Shown: piece by piece, positions 9,233-16,071 of the stretch
How the letters are laid out: each line of letters opens with the position of its first letter
Numbering within the stretch: position 1 is the first letter of the stretch
Assembly (NCBI RefSeq): GCF_007752535.1
Contig: NZ_CP036426.1
Span: forward strand, 3,286,001 to 3,350,000
Direction of reading: 5' to 3'
Source: Tautonia plasticadhaerens
GTDB lineage: Bacteria > Planctomycetota > Planctomycetia > Isosphaerales > Isosphaeraceae
Length of the DNA: 64,000 nucleotides
The notes under the pieces: generated by a model
What the model saw: the letters and a program-made list of their open reading frames with translations, nothing else
Told to the model about the DNA's origin: nothing
Database searches by the model: none
Program-made: the position numbers and the translations under genes

Positions 9233-9691
9233 TCAGCCTTCCTGCCTTTCGTGTCGGGGGCCTTCGACCGGTGTTGCCTGGCCTCCGGGACGTCCACCGG
9301 CAGGGCCCGCGGCCGGGAGCCGCCGTGCCAGGCGGGTGACGAGGCCGCGGGCGATCGCATACGGGACGACGGCCAGGGTCGTCGCCGTGAGGAGCAACTC
9401 CAGGGTGTAGATGCCGGAATGCACGATGACCTGGTAGATCGCGTCCAGGGCGATCGCGACGAGGAAGATGTTCCGCAGATCGCCCAGCACGTCTCGAAAC
9501 GATTCGCGCCGGCGGGCCGGATCCGAGACGACGGCCCACAGGAAGGGCGGCCGGCCTTCCCTCGCATCGCGCAACCCGGCACGAATCGCGAGGAAGACGG
9601 CCACGACCGGCTGCATGATCAGCCGGAACGTCATCGGCCCGCTCGAACGACCGATGAGATCGTCCCAGCCGCGACTGAGTGCCTCTTCCAT
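9233..9691 (-). CDS. Small membrane protein, first gene of the Dyp operon
   Basis: A 152-residue protein with an amphipathic/hydrophobic N-terminal segment (SGPMTFRLIMQPVVAVFLAIR) and two C-terminal hydrophobic segments (FLVAIALDAIYQVIVHSGIY; LELLLTATTLAVVPYAIARG). The last 30 residues are Gly/Pro/Arg-rich. It resembles small hypothetical membrane proteins often found in planctomycetes and proteobacteria, but no function is known to me. It opens a run of four closely spaced minus-strand genes that includes the Dyp-type peroxidase. The region 9692-9859 upstream should hold the operon promoter. Confidence 0.8.
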   Translation of the reverse strand: MEEALSRGWDDLIGRSSGPMTFRLIMQPVVAVFLAIRAGLRDAREGRPPFLWAVVSDPARRRESFRDVLGDLRNIFLVAIALDAIYQVIVHSGIYTLELLLTATTLAVVPYAIARGLVTRLARRLPAAGPAGGRPGGQATPVEGPRHERQEG

Positions 9692-9859
9692 GGATCCACC
9701 CCCCCCGGCTGGGCGCCCCTGGATCGGCCGGGATTTCCCCGATGGACCACGATCGCGCCGTCGCGACCGGGACTTGGAACAGGTCGAGGATGCCCACCGC
9801 CCCGGAGAGTCACTCCCGCCGAGTGTCCCACAACGCCTGCCCCCCGTCCATCAGGCGTC

Positions 9860-9891
9860 GGCCGGCCGTACGATCGATCGTACGGCCGGCC
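9860..9891. repeat. 32-bp perfect palindrome
   Basis: A perfect 32-bp palindrome; the left half is GGCCGGCCGTACGATC and the right half its exact complement, centred at 9875/9876. It lies 39-70 bp past the HdeD-like stop codon and about 170 bp before the Dyp operon start, both on the minus strand. As RNA it would form a 14-plus-bp hairpin, so it could terminate HdeD transcription, although no U tract follows. It could also be a DNA-level operator for a dimeric or tetrameric regulator. Confidence 0.85.
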
Positions 9892-9929
9892 CCGGCTGCC
9901 TCAAGGAGATTGGCGCGAACGGAGCCGTC

Positions 9930-10520
9930 CTATGCGGCCGCCCTGGGGATTCGCCGCAACGCGAACCCGAGCATGAGCCACCACACCCCGCGGAACAGGA
10001 TGCTGATGCCGACGAGCAGGCCGATGATCGTCAGCCCCGACGCCGGCAGCTCGCGCCAGATCAGGACGCCGAGCGCGATGTCGATCACGCCGCTGGCGAG
10101 CAGCCAGCCCCACCCCTCGACGCGGTGGGCGAGGGCCGCGACGACCCGGAAGATGCCGCCCACGAAGAGGAAGCTCGCCAGCAGGATCGTCAGGGTGATC
10201 CCCCCCCGGATGGGATTGGCGAGCAGCATCAGGCCGATGACGACGCCCAGGGTGCCCGAGAGTACGGCGAGGAAGAACCCGCTCCACTCGCGGCACCAGA
10301 AGGCGCCGACGGCCTCCGCGGCGCCCGCGACGAGGATCAGGGCCCCGAGCATGGTCACGGTCGCGAGCGTGGAGATCACCGGGAAACCGATCAGGGTCGT
10401 CCCGAGCACGATCAGCGCGACGCCCAGGGCCACCAGCCAGGCCCACTTGCCCCGGATCGCCTGGAGTTCGTGGCGGATCGCCGTACGCAGCGGCATCTCG
10501 CGGAGGACGGTCGTGTTCAT
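9930..10520 (-). CDS. HdeD family (DUF308) membrane protein
   Basis: Inner-membrane protein of the HdeD/DUF308 family, associated in enterobacteria with acid resistance; the biochemical role is not known. ATG at 10520 gives 196 residues with about six transmembrane helices arranged in short hydrophobic repeats (WLVALGVALIVLGTTLIGFP; TMLGALILVAGAAEAVGAFW; FLAVLSGTLGVVIGLMLLANP), the family pattern of helices ending in G-x-x-L-P/N. An extended frame to 10670 is Pro-rich and lacks the family pattern. It is monocistronic: the upstream gene ends 420 bp away and a candidate promoter lies at 10802-10830. Confidence 0.9.
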   Translation of the reverse strand: MNTTVLREMPLRTAIRHELQAIRGKWAWLVALGVALIVLGTTLIGFPVISTLATVTMLGALILVAGAAEAVGAFWCREWSGFFLAVLSGTLGVVIGLMLLANPIRGGITLTILLASFLFVGGIFRVVAALAHRVEGWGWLLASGVIDIALGVLIWRELPASGLTIIGLLVGISILFRGVWWLMLGFALRRIPRAAA

Positions 10521-10801
10521 CGTCGCGCTCCTGGGCCTCGGACGTGGAAAGGTGCCGCCTGCACCGGGCAGGCCGCCGGCTTCCCATGGACATGGGGTTG
10601 GAGTTGCATCGGGGCATGACAACGGGCCGGGATGAGGCCGGCGGCCCCGCTCGCCGCGGTTCGCTGCCATGCCCGGAGGTCATTGGGCCCGGCCGGCTCC
10701 CGCACGCCCCTCGACGGCGTCATCCACCGCGGGGGCACGCACGGCGGGGCCAGCTCGACCAAGCCCGCGTTCTAGCCTCGAGGACCCGGATGGATGGTTC
10801 A

Positions 10802-10830
10802 AATAGATAGGTGGGTTATTCAATTGTCAA
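10802..10830 (-). promoter_or_regulatory. Candidate sigma-70 promoter for the HdeD-like gene
   Basis: On the minus strand a perfect -35 box TTGACA (10825-10830) is followed 17 bp later by TCTATT (10802-10807). It sits in the only AT-rich patch (about 10790-10850) of the 420-bp gap between the esterase gene and the HdeD-like gene. It is about 280 bp upstream of the HdeD start, implying a long leader. The rest of 10521-10940 shows no gene. Confidence 0.5.
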
Positions 10831-10940
10831 TACTGCGGTCCCTAGAATCGCGGAGAATGCAGGCCCGTCGTCGCAAGGAGCAATGAATGCGCCCCCGTCG
10901 GCCGGGGTCCGGTCCCGCGACCAGGCGGCCCGGGGTCCGA

Positions 10941-11978
10941 TCAGCGGGGTGCGGCCGCGACGACGCCGCCGGTCGGGGTGAAGCTCCGTGGCGGGCAGGA
11001 GGCGAAAAACTCCCAAATGGCGCGGGAGCCGTCGTAGTCCTGGCTCGTCTTGCCGACCGCCCACTCGGGGTGGCTGCGCCGGTGGCCGGGCAGGCCGTGG
11101 CCGCCGCCATGGACCAGGTCGACGACGACGCGGGGGCCCTCCGCGCCGGGCGGGTAGGCCCGCCGCTCGGTGGTCGTGCCGTCCCGGGCGGTGTCCTCCA
11201 GCATGCACACCTCGGGCCGGCCCTCGATGCCCGTCGCGGACAGGTACTTCGCCAGCGTCTCTTCGAGCGAGCTGATCCGGCCGCGCACCTGCAGGCCGGC
11301 CGGGTAGACCAGGCCGCCCTGGATCGGGACGATCGGGTCGGCGTCGCCCTGGATGGTGAAGAAGGAGACGGGGCGCCCGAGCCGGAACTCGTCGAAGTAC
11401 GGCAAGGCGACCGGGCCGGCGACGGGGGCGACCGCCGCGATCAGGTCGGGGGCCTCGGCGGCGAGGCGGTGGCAGAACATGCCGCCGCAGGACATGCCCG
11501 TGGCGAAGACGCGCCCGCGGTCGACCGGGTGGAGGGAGTCGACCTCGTCGACCACGGCGCGGACGAAGACGACGTCGTCGGGGACCGGCGCGGGCTCGGC
11601 CGGCCGGCGGGAGGCGAGGCGGTTGGCCAGGCTGAGGGCGAGGCCGACGCCGCCGGAGGGGGGCCGGGGGAGCTCGCGGCCGTCGTCCCACATCGCCGCC
11701 AGCCCTTCGGGGTAGGCAACGAGGAAGCCGGCCTCATCGGCGAGCCGGTTCATGCCGAAGTACGCCTCGGTCCGCCGGCCGTCCCCCCCCTCGCCGTGGA
11801 AGACGAGGACCAGGGGGCGCGGGCCGGCGGGTGCCGCGGTCGGCGCGTAGAGCAGGTAGCTCCGGTCGAGCCCCTGGACCTCGATCCGCCGCTCGGTCGC
11901 CATCGGGGCGGCGGTCTCGGCCGTCGCGCCGTCGGCGAGGATGAGGTGGGTCAGGAGCAGGAGGGGGCAGGTGAACAT
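10941..11978 (-). CDS. Secreted PHB-depolymerase-like esterase (alpha/beta hydrolase)
   Basis: Serine hydrolase of the LpqC/poly(3-hydroxybutyrate) depolymerase-like family, secreted by a Sec signal (MFTCPLLLLTHLILADGATA). The 345-residue protein shows the family opening (LDRSYLLYAPTAAPAGPRPL then LVLVFHGEGGD, oxyanion region), the nucleophile elbow GMSCGGMF, and later GDADPIVPIQGG with the likely catalytic Asp and HGGGHGLPG with the catalytic His. The usual elbow is GxSxGG, so the Cys between Ser and Gly is unusual but fits the pattern. The substrate may be a short polyester or feruloyl/acetyl ester; it cannot be decided here. The start at 11978 was chosen for the signal peptide. Confidence 0.88.
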   Translation of the reverse strand: MFTCPLLLLTHLILADGATAETAAPMATERRIEVQGLDRSYLLYAPTAAPAGPRPLVLVFHGEGGDGRRTEAYFGMNRLADEAGFLVAYPEGLAAMWDDGRELPRPPSGGVGLALSLANRLASRRPAEPAPVPDDVVFVRAVVDEVDSLHPVDRGRVFATGMSCGGMFCHRLAAEAPDLIAAVAPVAGPVALPYFDEFRLGRPVSFFTIQGDADPIVPIQGGLVYPAGLQVRGRISSLEETLAKYLSATGIEGRPEVCMLEDTARDGTTTERRAYPPGAEGPRVVVDLVHGGGHGLPGHRRSHPEWAVGKTSQDYDGSRAIWEFFASCPPRSFTPTGGVVAAAPR

Positions 11979-12114
11979 GGCAGGACCCTCATGAGGTGTG
12001 GGTGCAGGAAGTACGGATCCCCCGCAAGCCGGCGGGATGGGCCGCCGGTGCCCGGGACGAGCCAGGTCCTCCATGTCGGACCAGTCGAGCGAGCGCGTGG
12101 ATCGAGGGGACGTT

Positions 12115-12155
12115 GAGCGGCCGGCCTGGGGATTCGCCTCGACGCGAACCCGAAC
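12115..12155. repeat. Short copy of the HdeD gene 3' end
   Basis: About 38 bp here match 9935-9972, the last codons of the HdeD-like gene, with roughly 4 mismatches. Read on the minus strand both give near-identical peptides (FALRRIPRAAA at the HdeD end, FASRRIPRPAA here). The copy lies in the gap between the DUF1571 and esterase genes and is not part of a long frame. It may be a relic of a local duplication or a small dispersed repeat. Confidence 0.5.
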
Positions 12156-12225
12156 GCCTCGGACGATTTGATGCAAGTTCTACTGCATTCCTGACACCGT
12201 GCTACGGCCGAACACGCCGGTCGGT

Positions 12226-13140
12226 TCATCGGAAGTCGTAGGCGGGGTTGGTCGCGTCGAAGTCGCGGTCGCTCGGGACGGCGGAGGGGTCGAACTCGAC
12301 GACGACGAAGCGTCCGCCCAGGAGAGGCTCGCCGGGCCCTGGCGCCTCGGGCCAGTCGGAGAAGGTCATCTCGCGGAGCAGGAACGTGCCGGGGTCATAG
12401 AGCACCTCGACGCGGGAAAAGGGCCGGCCGGGGGCCGGCGCGTCGTAGCGGAGTCGGGAACGATACCGCGTGTGCCCCTCGGGATCGACGAGGCGGTCGA
12501 GCACGATCGAGGCGCCCGGCTCGCCCAGGTCGCGTCGGCAGTCGTCACGAAGCATGCGGGCGGCCGACAGCAGGCCGGCCTCGGTGATGGGGAAGCGGCT
12601 CTGGGACATCGCCAGGGGGGAGCGGGGGCTGAGTTCCAGGACCGGCAAGAGCCGGCCGGCGAGCCCGCCGGAGTGGTGGATGAGCTTGCCGTCCCGCAGG
12701 CCCTCGACGAAGATGACCTCGAACCCGTCCTGCACGCCGATGTTCCTCACGTAGATCGACGCCGGCCGGTGCCGCACCTTCATCCGCAGGGTCTGCTCTG
12801 CGAGCAACCGGCCGCCGACCCGCTCCTGGCGGCGGATCACGGCCGAGTAGCCGTCGTGACGTTCGAGCCGCTCGACCAGGCCGGCCAGGGCGTCGAGGAG
12901 CAGCCGCTTGGCCTCGGGCCCCTCCAGCCGGTCCGAAGGCCAGTCCGGCGGCGGGGCCGTCCGCCGAGTCGCCGCCGCCTCCGGCGCCGCCTCCAGGCTC
13001 GCGGGAGAGGGCAAGGGGGCGACCGGCGCCGACACCAACCAGCTCAGCCCGAGCCCAAGGACCACGGGGCCGGGGACCAGGAGAGCGATGGGCTTCCATC
13101 GCCTCGCGAGACGGCTTGACGGACGACGATGGAACCTCAC
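12226..13140 (-). CDS. DUF1571 domain protein
   Basis: Secreted or membrane-anchored planctomycete protein of unknown function. It has an N-terminal positive stretch and one hydrophobic segment (PIALLVPGPVVLGLGLSWLV), a proline/alanine linker, then the DUF1571 core from about residue 75: YSAVIRRQERVGGRLLAEQ, RMKVRHRPASIYVRN and VEVLYDPGTFLLREM. The family resembles LolA/LolB-like outer-membrane lipoprotein carrier folds (an inference from the strand-rich pattern with a central YDP turn). The 304-residue length is normal. It is transcribed alone; a candidate promoter lies about 40 bp upstream. Confidence 0.88.
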   Translation of the reverse strand: MRFHRRPSSRLARRWKPIALLVPGPVVLGLGLSWLVSAPVAPLPSPASLEAAPEAAATRRTAPPPDWPSDRLEGPEAKRLLLDALAGLVERLERHDGYSAVIRRQERVGGRLLAEQTLRMKVRHRPASIYVRNIGVQDGFEVIFVEGLRDGKLIHHSGGLAGRLLPVLELSPRSPLAMSQSRFPITEAGLLSAARMLRDDCRRDLGEPGASIVLDRLVDPEGHTRYRSRLRYDAPAPGRPFSRVEVLYDPGTFLLREMTFSDWPEAPGPGEPLLGGRFVVVEFDPSAVPSDRDFDATNPAYDFR

Positions 13141-13179
13141 GGGTCGCGTCTCGATGGGTCCAGGATGAGAGATCAGCAG

Positions 13180-13215
13180 GCGATTCTACCACACTTCTGG
13201 ATTACAGATAATTGT
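13180..13215 (-). promoter_or_regulatory. Candidate extended -10 promoter for the DUF1571 gene
   Basis: In an AT-rich patch (13185-13255), the minus strand reads TGGTAGAAT (TAGAAT at 13183-13188), a TGn-extended -10 box, with a weak -35 (TTATCT) 17 bp before it. Transcription would start about 35-40 bp before the DUF1571 ATG at 13140. The rest of 13141-13577 shows no gene. Confidence 0.45.
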
Positions 13216-13577
13216 GCATTGGGGGTTTATTTGGATCACGGTGCCGATGCGCATTGACTCCTCAAGTAGAGCCAGGAGTCTGCCGCGACCGCTCGCCGCA
13301 TCGCCGGGATGAAGCAGCACCGCGACGCCTGGTTCCGCTTCGATGAAGGGGGCGACGCCCACCACACGCCCGCCCGTGCGGCCTGAGCGGAGGGCCGGGG
13401 CGCCACCGCGGTGACGCCCGGCCGCAGCCGCCGGCGTGCGAGCGCCCTCGCCGGCCGCCGGCGGCGCGGGGACCGGGCGCGGCGACCATCAACTGTCCGC
13501 CGCCGACATCGCCCCGGGTGGGCCCGTCGGCCCAGGCCGGGGCGCCCCCGCGGGGGGATCGGAGGACCGGGGGACGG

Positions 13578-14039
13578 TCAACGCCCCGGGCCGAAGCCGC
13601 CGAAGCCCAGGCCGGGCCGGACGCCCAGCCCGGACGCCGGCCCGCCGAGGCCGCCCGGATTGCCGCCCATGCCCAGGCCCGGTGCGCCGAAGCCCAGGCC
13701 GGGCCGGACGCCCAGCCCGGAGTACGGCCCGCCGAGGCCGCCCGGGTTGTAGCCGTATCCGTACCCGCCGGGATAGCCGGCCGTGCCGCCGGCATACCCG
13801 GCCGTGCCGCCTGCGTACCCGCCGTAGTCGTATCCCCCGCCGGCCATGGCGTAGCCGCCCCCGGCGTCGTAGTAGCCCGTGGTGCCCGCGTAGGTGTACC
13901 CCGCGGAGCTATACCCCGCGTAGCAGGTCGTGGCGGTCGCGCGGGCCCGACGCCGATGGCACGCGTCGGACGTCGTCGCCAGCGCGACGATCAAGGTCGG
14001 GGCAATCAGGAGGCTCCACCTCAAGGTGCGCGTCATCAT
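13578..14039 (-). CDS. Secreted glycine-rich repeat protein
   Basis: A 153-residue low-complexity protein with a Sec signal (RTLRWSLLIAPTLIVALATT, then SDACHRRRA). The mature part changes from Gly/Tyr-rich (GGYDYGGYAGGTAGYAGGTA) to Gly/Leu/Pro-rich repeats. A 29-residue unit containing GGLGGP-x-SGLGVRPGLGFG occurs twice, encoded by an 87-bp direct repeat (about 13599 and 13686). Such proteins are common in planctomycetes and may be surface or cell-envelope components; no function is known. The ATG at 14039 (or 14036) was chosen for the signal peptide. Confidence 0.75.
   Translation of the reverse strand: MMTRTLRWSLLIAPTLIVALATTSDACHRRRARATATTCYAGYSSAGYTYAGTTGYYDAGGGYAMAGGGYDYGGYAGGTAGYAGGTAGYPGGYGYGYNPGGLGGPYSGLGVRPGLGFGAPGLGMGGNPGGLGGPASGLGVRPGLGFGGFGPGR
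13599..13750. repeat. 87-bp direct repeat inside the glycine-rich gene
   Basis: A block of about 65 bp starting at 13599 recurs at 13686 with 87-bp spacing and only a few differences (the shared core includes CGAAGCCCAGGCCGGGCCGG). The spacing is exactly 29 codons, so the repeat stays in frame and probably arose by slippage or unequal crossing-over. Confidence 0.85.
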
Positions 14040-14141
14040 CGATTCTCCCACGGGGCCCGCGGCAATCACGAAGGTACTCGCACGATCGCGGTGCCACGCG
14101 ACGTCGCATCGGTCCCGCACGGGCCACCATAATGTGCCCAA

Positions 14142-14475
14142 TCCCTAGAATCTAGATATCCCCGGCAAATTGCCACGCCAGCGGAGCGATATCATGCGAT
14201 CGTGCTTGCTCTTTTGCCCTGGCGCCTTCGCCGACGAGCGTCGCGGCCGGCAGTCGGCTCGGGAGGGTCGACGGTCGAACATCCTGCCATCGTCGGTGGC
14301 CTCCGGTCCCGAGGCCCGCCCGCCCCGCACGATGACGCACCGCCCGGGAGGCGTTGGTTGCCCCCGGGGCGGGGCCGGTCGACCCGGGGTATGACGCGCT
14401 TCCCGGTATCGAGCCGGCCTCGGGCGATTCGCCCCCCGCCGCCGACGCGACGGCGACGGGCGCCGGAGATTAGGG
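14142..14475. other. Intergenic stretch without recognisable gene
   Basis: This part of the gap between the glycine-rich gene and the inverted-repeat element is GC-rich. It has open frames in several phases but no ribosome site, domain or codon pattern that supports a gene. The AT-richer start (14140-14200) may hold the promoter of the glycine-rich gene. Confidence 0.4.
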
Positions 14476-14636
14476 GTCGCGCAAGAATAACCTGGTGAAA
14501 TTCCGGGGGTGGGTGGCCGGGGTCTCGTCCGCGAGACCCCGGCCGGGAGGCCATCGCACCGGGGTCGCGCGGACGAGACCCCGGCCACCCCGGCACGTGC
14601 CCCTCCGGATCTCTGACCAGGTTATCCTTGCGCGAC
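14476..14636. mobile_element. 161-bp element with nested inverted repeats (MITE/REP-like)
   Basis: The ends form a 21-bp inverted repeat with one mismatch (14476-14496 and 14616-14636, beginning GTCGCGCAAG). Inside lies a second, perfect 23-bp inverted repeat (14511-14533 and 14568-14590, beginning GGGTGGCCGGGG). It carries no coding frame. The structure suits a small nonautonomous transposable element or a REP/BIME-type repeat. It directly abuts the stop codon of the outer-membrane protein gene at 14640, so it could also act as that gene's terminator. Copies elsewhere in the genome would decide between these. Confidence 0.7.
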
Positions 14637-14639
14637 TCC

Positions 14640-15806
14640 TTAGTACGCCTTCACGATGGCCGTCGACATCTGGTAGTCGTAGGGCTTGTCGCCCGTCAGC
14701 GGGAACTCCCAGTAGTGCAGGAACCAGAAGTTGTTCGCGATGTGGAACCGCGTGCCGGGGCCGACCCCGACGTAGGTGGGGAGGTTGTCATCCTCGAGGG
14801 GGACGATGAGGTTGCAGTTGGCATAGAGCACGAGGTCGCCGAACGGCACGTCGTGGGGCGTGAAGTAGCGGCCGAGCGCCAGGGCGGCGTTGTAACTCGT
14901 CTGGGAGGTCGACTCGCCGAACACCAGTCCCCCCCCGGGCTCGATCACGGGGTCCGGCCGCTGGTCGTTCTTGTTCAGCGGGACGTTGATGCCCGTCCCG
15001 CCGCGGAACACCCACGCGCCGCCGCCCGGGTTGCTCCAGAACGAGTAGCGGGGGAAGATGGTCATGAGATCCCCCCCCGTCTCGGTCTGGCCCGTCGGCA
15101 CGATCGCACCCAGGGTGAACAACTGCGTGAACGACTCCGTCTCGGAGAGCAGGAACGACCCGGCGATGGAGATGTCGCCGAAGTCCGAGCGGTAGCCTCG
15201 GGTCGGGTCCTCGGTCCCGTTGGCGGTGACGAACGGCACGTTGAGGAACAGCTCGAACCGGCGGCTGAAGGGGATGAAGATGGCGGCGTCCCCCCGGTAG
15301 CCATTCCCGCCGTACGGCCGGTTGAGGTTGTTCTGGTAGATCATGTCCACGAGCCAGAGCCGGTAGAAGACGCCCTCGAACGCCCCCAACCAGCCGTGGC
15401 GCGGCGTCAGGCCGGATCGCCCGGCGGGGCCGCCGGCCCAGGGCTCGAGCCAGCCCTCGCTGAAGAAGTTGCCGAGCGAGAGCGGCCGCCATTTGCCCGG
15501 GGCGGAGGCGTCGCCGAAGATCGACTCGGCGATCGTCTCGAGGACCCCCATCTCGACCCGGGGCATCGGGGGCGCCGCGCCGTAGCCGGGGGGATACGCG
15601 GGCCCGGGTGCGGTCACCGGGCCGGTCATCACCATCGGCGCCGGAAGGCCGTCGTAGAGGTCGGAGAGGCCCGGCGCCGGCATCCCGGCCGGCGGCAAGG
15701 GGGGTGGCGGGGCTTGCGCCCGGGCAACGCCCGCGGACGTCAGGAGAGAGACGGTGAGGGCGGCTGCGAACCGGCCTCTCAGCCGAAGGGGGCGGCATCC
15801 TGCCAT
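14640..15806 (-). CDS. Outer-membrane beta-barrel protein
   Basis: Predicted transport- or surface-related outer-membrane barrel of about 388 residues. It has a Sec signal (RFAAALTVSLLTSAGVARAQA), a proline-rich linker and then a strand-rich domain: FELFLNVPFVTANG, FGDISIAGSFLL, FTLGAIVPTGQTETGG, YNAALALGRYFTP, and a C-terminus ending in alternating hydrophobic residues with a final aromatic (YQMSTAIVKAY). The blocks VPTGQTETG and GTRFHIANNFWFLHYWEFPL recall the phenol-degradation MetA-like/transporter barrels. The start at 15806 was chosen for the signal. An element with nested repeats follows its stop codon. Confidence 0.75.
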   Translation of the reverse strand: MAGCRPLRLRGRFAAALTVSLLTSAGVARAQAPPPPLPPAGMPAPGLSDLYDGLPAPMVMTGPVTAPGPAYPPGYGAAPPMPRVEMGVLETIAESIFGDASAPGKWRPLSLGNFFSEGWLEPWAGGPAGRSGLTPRHGWLGAFEGVFYRLWLVDMIYQNNLNRPYGGNGYRGDAAIFIPFSRRFELFLNVPFVTANGTEDPTRGYRSDFGDISIAGSFLLSETESFTQLFTLGAIVPTGQTETGGDLMTIFPRYSFWSNPGGGAWVFRGGTGINVPLNKNDQRPDPVIEPGGGLVFGESTSQTSYNAALALGRYFTPHDVPFGDLVLYANCNLIVPLEDDNLPTYVGVGPGTRFHIANNFWFLHYWEFPLTGDKPYDYQMSTAIVKAY

Positions 15807-16071
15807 CGGTCCACCTTCAGGAATTTGGAATTGTTGGCATCCCCGTCCATCCTTGAGGATGCCCGAATGTCGGCCAACGCCCGGCTTCCATCGCCGAGGG
15901 TCGTGGGCAGCCCCGGGACGCCTCTTCAACTTTATCGGCCTGAGACGAGCCCCGAATTGGTTCAAGGCGGCGGGATCGCGACCTGTTCATCGGCACAACC
16001 GGAACTGGTCCCAGCTCGACGCCGATCGGCCCCACGCTCCCCCGCCACCACCTCGAGATCGTGCAACCCCC

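Noticed and set aside
14510-14592. Possible CRISPR-like repeat
   Set aside because: Only two inverted arms are present; there are no regularly spaced direct repeats and no cas genes.
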